From Filimonas effusa (GTDB taxonomy: Bacteria; Bacteroidota; Bacteroidia; Chitinophagales; Chitinophagaceae), in the NCBI RefSeq assembly GCF_004118675.1, contig NZ_SDHZ01000001.1, forward strand, positions 1,550,001 through 1,614,000: a stretch of DNA of 64,000 nucleotides. The letters are read 5' to 3'. Position numbers and translations under genes: made by a program. Of this stretch, positions 51,756-60,533 are shown in pieces (the first letter of the stretch is position 1; each line of letters begins with the position of its first letter). Below the pieces are notes generated by a model that worked only from the letters and a program-made list of their open reading frames with translations, was not told where the DNA came from and searched no databases.

Positions 51756-53330
51756 CTATGAGTTGTTTTGATGTACTGGTAAGATGATGACGAAAGTACT
51801 GCCTTCTCCTTCCACACTTCTGGCAGTCAGCAATCCTTTATGCGTGTCTACAATTTTCTTCACTATGGCGAGGCCTATGCCTGTTCCTTCGTACTCTTCA
51901 CGGGAGTTAAGCCGCTGGAAGATCACGAAGATCTTGTCGAGATACTTTTCATTAAAACCGATACCATTATCAGCTATTTCAATTCTGCAAAAAGGTCCGT
52001 CCGGCGTTTCGGGGCTATCGAGTTGCTTATCGGCGACCAGGCTTGCTTTTATGCTAATGACGGGCTGTGTGCCTGTGCGTGTAAACTTGAGCGCGTTGCT
52101 TAAGATGTTCTGAAACACCTGCCTGATCTGAGAAGCATTCACTTCCAGCTGAGGAATGGTGCAGACATCTATAATGGCCTTTTTTTCGATGATCAGCAGG
52201 TCCATATCTACCAGGATATCATTGATCACGGCATTTAAGTCGACGCGTTCAAATGATTCGGGAATAGACAGTTTAGAATAATCGAGGATATCCATGATAA
52301 GGTTACGCATCCTGTCGGAAGAGCGGATAATTTTATCCATGTTGGCTACGGCATCTTCGTTACCATTGAGGTAACGGCTTTTGATAAGATCGCTGAAGAA
52401 ATGAATTTTCCGCAGCGGCTCTTTGAGGTCGTGCGATGCTATGTAGGCAAACTGTTGTAATTCGTGGTTACTGGCTTCTAGTTCGGCGTTGCTGCTTTGC
52501 AGCTGCAGCGTACGTTCTGCCACTCTTTGTTCGAGCAGCTGGTTAGCCATTTTCTGTTCATGAATGTCGGTGAACATACCCACCCATTTGGTGATGATGT
52601 CGTTTTTCTTCACCGGAGTCATGGTGAGGGTATGATAGCGGAACAGATGAAATTCGAGGTCGCGAATGCATACTTCTTCTACCAGCGGTTTTCCTGACCC
52701 AATGGCTTTACGTATGCAATCGGCCACAGAAGTTTTGCCTGGTAATGTTTTGGGCAATACATCTTTACTGCGGCTATAACGGTACCAGTGCTGGTTAATG
52801 AATTCAACGGCGCCACCTGCGTTAGCGGTAAAGGCTATCTGGGGAATAGATTGCAGAATGGAACGTAATTCATCGACACTTTCGGAGAGATCACTTTCGG
52901 CCTGTTTACGGTATTCGATCTCTGCCCTTAGCGTTTTCTGAGTCTCGTTGAGCTCTATGGTTTGCCGTCTTAGTTTATGAAAAGTTTTTACTTTCAGGAG
53001 CAGGATATCGGGATCAAAAGGTTTAGCGATGTAATCGATGCCACCGGAAGTATATCCTTTTGTAATGAATTTCTTTTCAATGTTAACGGCAGAAAGAAAT
53101 ATGATGGGAATGTCTTTTGACTTGCTGTGTCCTTTAATTGTTTCAGCTACCTCAAAACCATCCATACCCGGCATTTGCACATCGAGGATGATCAGGTCGT
53201 ATTGCACTTTCAAAATCTTTTTCAGCGCTTCCTCTCCTGAAGTAGCCGCATCTATCTCAAAGCCGTTCAGCTCCAGGATTTTTTGCAGCGAATAAATATT
53301 TTCCTGCCGGTCGTCTACGATCAAAATCAT
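51756..53330 (-). CDS. Response regulator-PAS-histidine kinase
   Basis: A 524-residue cytoplasmic protein, the first gene of the signalling operon. A receiver fills residues 1-120, with Asp50 in I-I-L-D-V-Q-M-P-G-M-D-G. A coiled coil and a PAS domain (F-T-A-N-A-G-G-A-V-E-F-I-N-Q near 170) follow. A second coiled coil leads to HisKA with His300 in A-S-H-D-L-K-E-P-L-R, then HATPase with G-T-G-I-G-L-A. The receiver at the front lets a phosphorelay control the kinase, so this may be both target and source of the relay. No DNA-binding domain occurs in the operon, so the output is probably protein-protein or methylation-based. Confidence 0.92.
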   Translation of the reverse strand: MILIVDDRQENIYSLQKILELNGFEIDAATSGEEALKKILKVQYDLIILDVQMPGMDGFEVAETIKGHSKSKDIPIIFLSAVNIEKKFITKGYTSGGIDYIAKPFDPDILLLKVKTFHKLRRQTIELNETQKTLRAEIEYRKQAESDLSESVDELRSILQSIPQIAFTANAGGAVEFINQHWYRYSRSKDVLPKTLPGKTSVADCIRKAIGSGKPLVEEVCIRDLEFHLFRYHTLTMTPVKKNDIITKWVGMFTDIHEQKMANQLLEQRVAERTLQLQSSNAELEASNHELQQFAYIASHDLKEPLRKIHFFSDLIKSRYLNGNEDAVANMDKIIRSSDRMRNLIMDILDYSKLSIPESFERVDLNAVINDILVDMDLLIIEKKAIIDVCTIPQLEVNASQIRQVFQNILSNALKFTRTGTQPVISIKASLVADKQLDSPETPDGPFCRIEIADNGIGFNEKYLDKIFVIFQRLNSREEYEGTGIGLAIVKKIVDTHKGLLTARSVEGEGSTFVIILPVHQNNS

Positions 53331-53650
53331 GATAGCTCAAGCATGTCGGGTTGTTTTAAAACAAAGGTGTACCCCGACTTGGGACACACCTCCTGTCCGA
53401 ACTTTATCCGTTGTCTCATGTATAGCTCTTCCCCTGAGTTGAAAAGCAGGTTATGTCTACAAAGGAACTTAGTTCAGTCCTGTTTGTATATATTAGAAAA
53501 TTATGCCAGTTATGCAATAAGAGCGCAAAAAACTGTTCGTTTAACTGGTTATCAATTAATTAATCGAAATAAAACACCAGGTTTCATTTCCTGCATAGCA
53601 CCCGTACATGCGTTGCTATTGCATATGGGCAAAAAAATACACAGTTATAC
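53331..53650. other. 320-base intergenic region with operator-like palindromes
   Basis: No convincing gene is seen. A perfect 14-bp palindrome TTGTTTTAAAACAA lies at 53351-53364, flanked by GTCGGG (53345-53350) and CCCGAC (53373-53378). An imperfect hairpin is at 53366-53390. On the minus strand CACCTTTG (53362-53369) is a one-mismatch -7 box, 31 bases before the operon start, so the palindrome would cover it. The rest, 53400-53650, shows no repeat or terminator that I can support. Confidence 0.5.
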
Positions 53651-54943
53651 CTAAGATTGGGGAGCCGCTTTTTTAGGAATGGGGTGCCGATCGAACTCTT
53701 TGAAAAGTAAGCGCAGGCTTTGATCGTAGGTAAAGTATTTATAGATCCAGTTCACAAAGATCTGCAGCCTGTTTTTCACGCCTACTATCAGCAGCAGGTG
53801 GAGCACCATCCAGAATACCCAGGCAAAGAAACCGCCGAAATGAATTTTAGGTTTGGGAATATCTACCACAGCAAGGTTACGTCCTACTGTAGCCAGACTG
53901 CCTTTGTCTTTGTATTCAAATTGGGTCCATGGCGCGGTGCTTCCTTTCAGTTGTGCGAGCAGGTTTTTCGCGAGGTTTTTGCCCTGGTTTACGGCCACGT
54001 TGGCCACCTGCGGATGACCATGCGGGAACAAAGGAGTTTCCATGTAGGAGATGTCGCCTATGGCATACACGTTATTCGTGTTAAGGACCTTATTGAAGCG
54101 GTCGACCTTAATCCTGTTTCCTCTTACGATGAGGGTTGGATCGATGCCTTCGGGCACGTTTCCTTTAATGCCTGCGGCCCATATCACCGTTGAAGCGGGT
54201 ATGGTAGTACCGTCGTTAAGCGTAACATCGCTGCCGTCGTAATTTTGCACTACGGTATTGGTGCGCACTTTTACCATCAGCTTTTCGAGGTATTTTTTGC
54301 TTTGCGAACGGCTTTTTTCGCTCATATTACCAAGCGTGTTTGGAGAGCCTTCCAGCAGGTAGATATCCATGTTGCTAAAATCGAGTTCGGGATAATCTTT
54401 AGGCAGAATATTGTTACGCATTTCGGCGAGTGCGCCGCTTACTTCCACGCCTGTAGGTCCGCCGCCCACTACCACGATATTGAGTTTACGGTGCAGATCG
54501 GTTGAATTGGACAGCGCCAGTGCATCTTCGAGGTTTTGGATGAGGTGGTGCCGCAGCTGTAATGCTTCGGTTGTTGACTTCATGGGGTAGGCGTTGGCTT
54601 CGAGGGCAGCGTTTCCAAAGAAGTTGGTGCCCGCTCCCATTGCCAGCACCAGGACGTCGTAGTTAAAGCTGCCGATATCGGTGATCACCTGCTGGCTGCC
54701 AGTATCAATTTTTTGTACCTCGGCCAGCCGGAACCTTACATTTTTGCTTTCCTGGAAAACCTTGCGCAGGGGGAAGGAAATATTACTTGCATCGAGGCCG
54801 CCGGTGGCCACCTGGTAAAATAACGGCTGAAACTGATGATAATTAAACCTATCGATCAAGAGCACTTCTACATCTTGCCTGTTGTTTAGCGAGCGGGCCA
54901 GCTTTAAACCGGCAAACCCGCCGCCAATGATAACCATTTTCAT
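53651..54943 (-). CDS. ndh: Type II NADH dehydrogenase (NDH-2), FAD-dependent
   Basis: A 430-residue single-subunit oxidoreductase passing electrons from NADH to menaquinone without pumping protons. The FAD motif G-G-G-F-A-G-L is at residue 7, and the NADH motif V-V-V-G-G-G-P-T-G-V-E near 160. The FAD-contact Y-A-I-G-D-I-S is near 295. A hydrophobic C-terminal segment (F-F-A-W-V-F-W-M-V-L-H-L-L-L-I-V-G-V) with basic flanks fits membrane attachment. It has its own -7 element. It fits with mqnE, which provides menaquinone in this genome. Confidence 0.92.
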   Translation of the reverse strand: MKMVIIGGGFAGLKLARSLNNRQDVEVLLIDRFNYHQFQPLFYQVATGGLDASNISFPLRKVFQESKNVRFRLAEVQKIDTGSQQVITDIGSFNYDVLVLAMGAGTNFFGNAALEANAYPMKSTTEALQLRHHLIQNLEDALALSNSTDLHRKLNIVVVGGGPTGVEVSGALAEMRNNILPKDYPELDFSNMDIYLLEGSPNTLGNMSEKSRSQSKKYLEKLMVKVRTNTVVQNYDGSDVTLNDGTTIPASTVIWAAGIKGNVPEGIDPTLIVRGNRIKVDRFNKVLNTNNVYAIGDISYMETPLFPHGHPQVANVAVNQGKNLAKNLLAQLKGSTAPWTQFEYKDKGSLATVGRNLAVVDIPKPKIHFGGFFAWVFWMVLHLLLIVGVKNRLQIFVNWIYKYFTYDQSLRLLFKEFDRHPIPKKAAPQS

Positions 54944-54961
54944 AGACTACTTCCTTTTATA

Positions 54962-54969
54962 CAAAGCTA
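54962..54969 (-). promoter_or_regulatory. -7 promoter element for ndh
   Basis: The minus strand reads TAGCTTTG, an exact TAnnTTTG match 18 bases before the start codon at 54943. Confidence 0.58.
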
Positions 54970-55098
54970 GTCTAATTTTCAAAAATTACTGAAAGATCAA
55001 TATAATATTACCGAAATCGAAATAATGGAATGCCGGCAGGTGGCTGCAACCTGGCGGAGGATGGCAGATGGCAGTTTTGGGGCGGAGTCCGGGGGAGC

Positions 55099-55141
55099 AA
55101 GTGCGATGCAAGTGCGATGCAAGTGCGAGGCAAGAGCGGTC
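55099..55141. repeat. Tandem 11-bp repeat array, locus 2 (reverse orientation)
   Basis: AAGTGCGATGC occurs twice in perfect tandem (55099-55120), then AAGTGCGAGGC, then a decayed AAGAGCGGTC. This is the reverse complement of the array at 16430-16484. It is preceded by GTCCGGGGGAGC (55087-55098), the reverse complement of a GCTCCCCCGGAC motif like the one flanking locus 1. It lies just after the DUF58 gene's stop. No gene or promoter is seen in the 54944-55154 spacer besides the ndh element. Confidence 0.85.
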
Positions 55142-55154
55142 AAGGTACACTTAT

Positions 55155-56495
55155 CTATACTACCTGCCGGGCTTTTAGTTCGAGATACCTGTTGAGGGTG
55201 TTGGCGGTAAGTTTTTGCGGGGGGGTGAGCATGGCCATGATGCCGTGTTTTTGGAGTTCTTTTACCATTTGCCGCTTTTCGAAGGCGAATTTGGCGGCAA
55301 TGGTCTGGGTATATATTTCTTCGAGGCTGGCCGCTTTTTTATGCAGTACATCTGCGAGCTCGGTGTTTTCGAAGAATACGACCAGCAGCGGGTGGTGACT
55401 GGCCAATTTCTGCAGGTAAGGCAACTGGCGTTCCAGCCCGTAAGTGCTTTCAAAATTTGTAAACAAGATAAGCAGGCTGCGTTGTTTTATCCTGTAACGG
55501 ACCGCTGCATAAAGGCTGTCGAAATCACTATCTGCAAAATCTGTTTCCTGCCTGTAGAGCCCTTCCAGGATCAGCCCTAATTGAGTGGCTTTTTTATCCG
55601 GAGCGATGTACTGATCGACCTTTTTTCCAAAGGCCAGTATACCGGCCTTGTCCTGTTTAGACAATACGATATTGCTAAGCACGAGGCTTGCATTGATGGC
55701 ATAGTTTAGCAGCGACATGCCTTCGAAGGGCATTTTCATGGTGCGACCTTTATCGATGAGGCAGATGACCTGCTGGCTGCGTTCATCCATAAAGCTGTTG
55801 ACCATGATGGCGTTTTTGCGGGCGGTAGCTTTCCAGTTGATGGTACGATAGTCATCGCCGAGGACATATTCCCTTATTTGTTCGAATTCGAGGCTGTTGC
55901 CTATTTTACGCAGGCGGCGTGAGCCAGTTTCCATGAGCTGGTTGGTAGCTGCGAGCAACTGATAACGCCGCATCTGGATGAATGAGGGATAAGTAGTCAC
56001 TTCTTTTTCCGTGCCGCTTTTGATGTGCCGGATGACCATGCCCAACACACCGCGCTGCAATACATTCGTTATTCCAAACTGATACACACCTCTTTCGGTA
56101 GGTTTAACGTTGTACTGCACCAGCTTAGTGCTGCCGGCGGGAATAGAAACCGCTACCTGCCAGTTACGTTTCTGAAACTGAAAAGGTAATTCATCGATAA
56201 GCACCAGGGCCACACCGTAAGGGAGTTTATTAGTGACCTCCAGTGTAACCTTATTATCGTCGCCATTGCTGAACCTGTCGCCACAGCGCCTTTGCACCGA
56301 TACAGGTGTTCTTTTGGCGTAGATGATGATAAAGTCGAGCAATACCATCAGCGCCAGGCATAAGAGCGCCAGTTTGCCTATGATTTCCAGTTGCGGGAAA
56401 AAGAAGGCGAGTACAAACAAGCCCACGATAACGCCTGCCGTTATATAAAACAGCCGGGAGAAATAGAACGACAGTTGATAAAGCAGTTTCTTCAT
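55155..56495 (-). CDS. DUF58 domain protein (VWA-like, MoxR partner)
   Basis: A 446-residue membrane protein with two N-terminal helices (~10-30 and ~37-52). A beta-rich region follows, then the DUF58 segment V-L-G-D-D-Y-R-T-I-N-W-K-A-T-A near residue 215. A von Willebrand A-like fold comes next, with V-I-C-L-I-D-K-G-R-T-M-K as the degenerate metal-site strand. Such proteins are adaptors for MoxR ATPases, whose gene ends three bases upstream of this start. It is the last gene of the SpoIIM-DUF4129-DUF4350-MoxR-DUF58 operon. The exact target of the complex is not known. Confidence 0.9.
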   Translation of the reverse strand: MKKLLYQLSFYFSRLFYITAGVIVGLFVLAFFFPQLEIIGKLALLCLALMVLLDFIIIYAKRTPVSVQRRCGDRFSNGDDNKVTLEVTNKLPYGVALVLIDELPFQFQKRNWQVAVSIPAGSTKLVQYNVKPTERGVYQFGITNVLQRGVLGMVIRHIKSGTEKEVTTYPSFIQMRRYQLLAATNQLMETGSRRLRKIGNSLEFEQIREYVLGDDYRTINWKATARKNAIMVNSFMDERSQQVICLIDKGRTMKMPFEGMSLLNYAINASLVLSNIVLSKQDKAGILAFGKKVDQYIAPDKKATQLGLILEGLYRQETDFADSDFDSLYAAVRYRIKQRSLLILFTNFESTYGLERQLPYLQKLASHHPLLVVFFENTELADVLHKKAASLEEIYTQTIAAKFAFEKRQMVKELQKHGIMAMLTPPQKLTANTLNRYLELKARQVV

Positions 56496-56498
56496 ATT

Positions 56499-57476
56499 TT
56501 ACCTGGGCACCTCTATAGCGTGTACAATATTCTGGATGACATCATCTTCGTTCACTCCTTCCATTTCTTTTTCGGGGGTAAGGATGAGGCGATGGCGTAA
56601 TACCGGCGCAGCAACGTAGATGATGTCATCGGGCGTTATGAAATCGCGTCCTGCCAGTGCGGCGGTGGCGCGGGCAGCATTGAGCAATGCCTGCGAAGCT
56701 CTTGGAGAAGCTCCCAGGTAAACAGATCTGTCGTTACGTGTAGCCACAATGATCTTAGCAATAAAGCTGAGCAGTTTTTCTTCTGCGATGATCTGCCTGG
56801 TGAGCTGCTGCAGTTGTACAATTTTATCGCCGCTGATCACAGGTTGTACCGACATTACTTTCTGCTGGTTATCCATTTGCTGGAAACGCTGCAGGATGGC
56901 GACCTCTTCTGCTTCGGAAGGGTAAGGCACTTTTATTTTGAACAGGAAACGGTCGAGCTGTGCTTCGGGAAGCCGATAGGTACCTTCCTGTTCTATGGGG
57001 TTTTGGGTGGCGAGCACCATAAAAGGATGTTTCATTTTATGTGTGGTGCCGTCCATTGTCACCTGTTTTTCTTCCATCACCTCGAACAGGGCGGCCTGGG
57101 TTTTAGCGGGGGCCCTGTTGATTTCATCGATCAGGATAACATTGCCGAAGATGGGGCCTTCCCTGAATTCGAAACGGCTGCTGCCGGGGTTGAAGATACT
57201 TGTACCTAATACGTCGCTCGGCATAAGATCGGGTGTAAACTGAATGCGGCTGAAGTTCACCTGCATACTTTTGGCCACCAGTTTCGCCGCCAGTGTTTTA
57301 GCAACACCCGGTACCCCTTCGATAAGTACGTGGCCATCGGAGAGGATAGCAGTGACGATCAATTTTACCATCTGCTCCTGTCCTACTATAACCTTTCTGA
57401 TCTCTTCCTGCAGTTGCACGATCGCTTCACTGAGTTCGCCAAGGTCTACTCTTTGTTTGAATAAATCTTCTTCCAT
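56499..57476 (-). CDS. MoxR-family AAA+ ATPase
   Basis: A 325-residue chaperone-like ATPase. Walker A is G-V-P-G-V-A-K-T at residues 54-61, and Walker B is V-I-L-I-D-E-I-N-R-A-P near 118. Sensor 1 is in A-T-Q-N-P-I-E-Q-E-G-T, and the R-L-P-E-A-Q-L-D-R-F arginine-finger region is intact. MoxR proteins help activate or assemble complexes with VWA-domain partners, here the DUF58 product. The start is one base from the DUF4350 stop, so coupling is tight. It is transcribed as the fourth gene of the operon. Confidence 0.94.
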   Translation of the reverse strand: MEEDLFKQRVDLGELSEAIVQLQEEIRKVIVGQEQMVKLIVTAILSDGHVLIEGVPGVAKTLAAKLVAKSMQVNFSRIQFTPDLMPSDVLGTSIFNPGSSRFEFREGPIFGNVILIDEINRAPAKTQAALFEVMEEKQVTMDGTTHKMKHPFMVLATQNPIEQEGTYRLPEAQLDRFLFKIKVPYPSEAEEVAILQRFQQMDNQQKVMSVQPVISGDKIVQLQQLTRQIIAEEKLLSFIAKIIVATRNDRSVYLGASPRASQALLNAARATAALAGRDFITPDDIIYVAAPVLRHRLILTPEKEMEGVNEDDVIQNIVHAIEVPR

Positions 57477-57477
57477 A

Positions 57478-58719
57478 TCAGGTGTGTTTATAAAAATGGT
57501 CTAAAATGTAATAGAATTTCATGAGCTCGTCGCGGGTTATCAACCCCATCTGGGCTTTATGGATGTAATCGACGATGGCGCCGGTGGTATCTTTTGTTAC
57601 TCCCGATTTCATTGACAGCACGGTTGCAAAATCGTCGTTAATGTAATGCGTATCTATCTTGTATTTCGTTCTTACATGTTCGAGGAAAAACTGTGTCATC
57701 TTCAACGCCAGGTTCCGGTGATCGCCTTTCTCGTAATAGAGTTTTCCTATGGTTTCGACAAACTCAAGAGAATCGTTGGCGGGTTTGCGGTATACGGGTA
57801 TCATACGCTGTTTACGTTTTACAGCGGTGACAAGGTATAAGCCCAGGACCAGCAGTACTAACCAGAATGCCCAGCGGAAGTTTTCGTATTGCAGGATCAC
57901 GGAAAGCAGTCCTTTGGGTTCTTCTTCTTTCCTGATACCATACAAAAAGTATTCGTCCCATACAATCTTTGTTGGTTTCCGGGGGAAGAGCGACATCAGT
58001 TTTTCGAAGTATTCATGATTATCGCGGTATAGTATAAAAAAGTTAGACAACGCAAGCGGTGCGCTATGCAGGAAGATAGTGCCATCGAGTGTATTCATGG
58101 CAAGCAGGTTGGCTTTACCTGCGGCATTGGTTCCGATCTGGTAGGTAAAGCTGCTATCCATGCCGAAAAAGGTATTGGAGAAAGGCGCACCGGGATAGCC
58201 GTACAAATAAGGAGGCTGGAATGTTGCAGAATCGAGCTTCACTGCGAGCCTGTTAACCCAGGTAACCGAATTATCTTCCAGACGGATCCAGGGCTGCTCT
58301 GTTCTCAGCGGGTCCTGGTCTACCCTAAAAAACTTTTTAGCGATATCGCTCATTTCCAGTACGCTGATGAAAACATAATTTCCTTTTTGCGCAAAGCTGG
58401 TGAGGTAGTTGAGATCGGTTTCGGAGGGATCGAAAAATTTAGCCACGATCATCAGCACCTGTCCTGCTTTTGCCGTATCCCAGCTTAATTCTTCCCATTG
58501 CGCGGGTTCCTGCTGGTTTCGTACCACATGCGTTCCGGGAAAACGTTCCTGCAGCAGCTGAAAAGCGGCGTTACAACCATAGGGATTTTTATCCCTGGAA
58601 TCAAGTGTAACACGGCCGACAAACTTTTTCTCTTTTTCTCTGTGCGGCATGAAAATGATGAGCAATACAATAGCTATTGCACCTGCGATATATGGTATCA
58701 GTTTTTTCAGCAGTTTCAC
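57478..58719 (-). CDS. DUF4350 domain membrane protein
   Basis: A 413-residue protein with an N-terminal signal-anchor (P-Y-I-A-G-A-I-A-I-V-L-L-I-I-F) and a second helix at ~285-302 (W-A-F-W-L-V-L-L-V-L-G-L-Y-L-V). The part between, ~35-270, is extracytoplasmic and has the DUF4350 flavodoxin-like pattern (V-L-M-I-V-A-K-F-F-D-P-S and Y-V-F-I-S-V). The C-terminal ~100 residues are cytoplasmic and helical. The start overlaps the DUF4129 stop by four bases (ATGA type). Its role is unknown, but its operon suggests a part of the MoxR complex. Confidence 0.85.
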   Translation of the reverse strand: MKLLKKLIPYIAGAIAIVLLIIFMPHREKEKKFVGRVTLDSRDKNPYGCNAAFQLLQERFPGTHVVRNQQEPAQWEELSWDTAKAGQVLMIVAKFFDPSETDLNYLTSFAQKGNYVFISVLEMSDIAKKFFRVDQDPLRTEQPWIRLEDNSVTWVNRLAVKLDSATFQPPYLYGYPGAPFSNTFFGMDSSFTYQIGTNAAGKANLLAMNTLDGTIFLHSAPLALSNFFILYRDNHEYFEKLMSLFPRKPTKIVWDEYFLYGIRKEEEPKGLLSVILQYENFRWAFWLVLLVLGLYLVTAVKRKQRMIPVYRKPANDSLEFVETIGKLYYEKGDHRNLALKMTQFFLEHVRTKYKIDTHYINDDFATVLSMKSGVTKDTTGAIVDYIHKAQMGLITRDELMKFYYILDHFYKHT

Positions 58720-59534
58720 CCGAGTTTGTTTTGTACGGTTATAAAATCCTGGCTGATACGTTCATATAGATCACGGCTTACTTCAAATCTTCCATACCAT
58801 ACATATTCGTAATGCCTGGTGATACGGGCAAATTCATCGTAATTGCCACCTCCTCTTAACTGAACCAGATAGTCGATATTGGTATATTCGGGTTGAAAAC
58901 GGATAAGTCCTTTATCACTCAGCTGCCTTAATGTTTTCAGGTAAAGAATGCGTACAGCGAGGCGATAGTCCTGGTCTTTCAGTGCTTTTTGCAGGAGTTC
59001 ATTGTATTTGAGGGCGAAAATATTGTCACCAATTTCGTTTATGGAGATATTGTCATCTTCGCCGGCCACATTACGCGGTGCAAAGAATGCGACCTTATTG
59101 GATACCAGGAAGTAGAGTACAGCTGCTATAAAGATGACAGCCGCCAAGATGAAAATGAGATTTCCGCTGCTTCCGCTGCTATTGCTGGTCTGCATGTCGA
59201 TCTCGGGAGGGGGTGCATTTCCTTTGCGTTTGCGCTCCATAGCCGAATCGATTGTTGCAACTGCCTGTTCCGTAGCGGATACATACCAGAAGTCCTCTTC
59301 TTTTTTGAGCGTATTTACCTTCTTTTGGGTTGTAACTCCGGCAGGGATCTGTTCCTGGCTAAAGGGCTGCGTATGATAGCGCCAGTTAAAGAGCAGGTGT
59401 GAGGTATCGTAGATATGTGTGGCTTTGCTTTCTGCATGATCATAGTCGTAGTCTTCTTCCTGTTCCTGTGCGTAAGCGGCGGAGCAAAAGCAGGCTGTAA
59501 TAAGCAAAAGAAAGAACAGCAGTTTTACTCTCAT
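58716..59534 (-). CDS. DUF4129 domain membrane protein
   Basis: A 272-residue protein with a signal peptide ending at A-Y-A-Q, an acidic stretch (E-Q-E-E-D-Y-D-Y-D-H), and one transmembrane helix at ~127-145 (L-I-F-I-L-A-A-V-I-F-I-A-A-V-L). The cytoplasmic C-terminal ~90 residues match DUF4129: L-A-V-R-I-L-Y-L-K-T-L, then I-D-Y-L-V-Q-L and Y-E-Y-V-W-Y-G-R-F-E-V. It overlaps both neighbours by four bases (stop/start), so the operon is translationally coupled. Function unknown beyond the association with MoxR/DUF58 modules. Confidence 0.85.
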   Translation of the reverse strand: MRVKLLFFLLLITACFCSAAYAQEQEEDYDYDHAESKATHIYDTSHLLFNWRYHTQPFSQEQIPAGVTTQKKVNTLKKEEDFWYVSATEQAVATIDSAMERKRKGNAPPPEIDMQTSNSSGSSGNLIFILAAVIFIAAVLYFLVSNKVAFFAPRNVAGEDDNISINEIGDNIFALKYNELLQKALKDQDYRLAVRILYLKTLRQLSDKGLIRFQPEYTNIDYLVQLRGGGNYDEFARITRHYEYVWYGRFEVSRDLYERISQDFITVQNKLG

Positions 59535-60469
59535 CTTTTTTTCAGCATTATGGGGTATACAACGAAATAACCAATCATAATAGCCAGAGAGCAGCCTATG
59601 ATAAGCAGTTTAAGCCATACCGACATATCGGCGTGCCTGGTTACAAAACCTTCGAAAAAGGCTGCGATCATTAGCATGGGCAGGTTGGCGAGGGCGATGA
59701 TAAGGCCTTCTTTTGCGCCTTGTTTCAATGCGTCTACACGACGGCTTGTGCCTGGGAAAAGCCAGCTTTTTGCGAGTACAAGTCCGGCAGCACCCGCCAC
59801 CACCACCATTCCCAATTCAATGGTGCCGTGGATCATAATGGTGAGCAAGCTATCCTGCATCAATCCTTTGCTGTAAAAGAGGTATTCAAAAGCGCCCACC
59901 ATAATACCGTTATGCACCAGCATGAGGATGGTGGGAATACCCAGGAGAATGCCGCCTGCGAAGCCACGCAGTGCAACACCAATGTTATTAAGGAAGAGGT
60001 AAACAAAGCTCAGGAATTCGTTACCGGATGCATATACGCCAAACGGGGCGCCGCGTTCGATGTTACGCTCCGTCATATTCACGTAGCCATCGCCGAGGAT
60101 CTGGCGTACAAAGCCCTGGTCTTTTGCGGCGGAGAAAAAGCCTATGGTTATAAACACGAGAAAAGTAACGAAGCTTACCAGCAGCAATACATGGTGTTTA
60201 CCTATCACCAGCGGGAGATCATATTTAAAGAAGCGGGAGACGCGGCTGGTTCGTTGCCGCTGGTTTGCGTAGATATGAAGGTAACGTTTGGCAGCTTCGG
60301 TATTCAGGTATTTTATAATACCGCTGGAGGGATAAAAGGTTTTGCTATAGCCCAGATCTTCGACCAGCTGAATAAATTCTTCAGCGGTTTCGTCGGGATG
60401 TTGGCTAGGGTTTTCCTTCATTTGCTGCCAGCGATCTTTGTTCTTCCTGATAAACTGTGCTTCCCTCAA
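59531..60469 (-). CDS. SpoIIM-type (DUF95) membrane protein
   Basis: A 312-residue protein with about five transmembrane helices from residue ~90 to the end. It carries the SpoIIM-like motifs L-N-N-I-G-V-A-L-R-G-F near 160 and I-M-I-H-G-T-I-E-L-G near 215. The N-terminus is a charged helical domain (R-K-N-K-D-R-W-Q-Q-M). In sporulators SpoIIM works in septal peptidoglycan remodelling; here it is a vegetative member of a MoxR operon. It is the first gene of that operon and is divergent from the RDD genes across 64 bases. It may form a membrane channel or an RDD-linked complex (inference). Confidence 0.88.
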   Translation of the reverse strand: MREAQFIRKNKDRWQQMKENPSQHPDETAEEFIQLVEDLGYSKTFYPSSGIIKYLNTEAAKRYLHIYANQRQRTSRVSRFFKYDLPLVIGKHHVLLLVSFVTFLVFITIGFFSAAKDQGFVRQILGDGYVNMTERNIERGAPFGVYASGNEFLSFVYLFLNNIGVALRGFAGGILLGIPTILMLVHNGIMVGAFEYLFYSKGLMQDSLLTIMIHGTIELGMVVVAGAAGLVLAKSWLFPGTSRRVDALKQGAKEGLIIALANLPMLMIAAFFEGFVTRHADMSVWLKLLIIGCSLAIMIGYFVVYPIMLKKR

Positions 60470-60533
60470 TTTGAAGATTTTGAATCCGAAATTTATTGAT
60501 TACTTTACAAACTCCAAATAGTTTATTGAAACG

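Noticed and set aside
51743-51817. 25-residue extension of the hybrid kinase
   Set aside because: It overlaps the 3' end of the upstream kinase gene and has no membrane or family pattern.
53283-53654. 123-codon plus-strand frame in the spacer before the signalling operon
   Set aside because: It starts inside the coding region of the kinase and runs through palindromes with no recognisable domain or promoter.
59720-60499. 259-codon plus-strand frame antisense to the SpoIIM-type gene
   Set aside because: It is a shadow frame. The minus-strand frame has clear transmembrane and family motifs and coupled neighbours.
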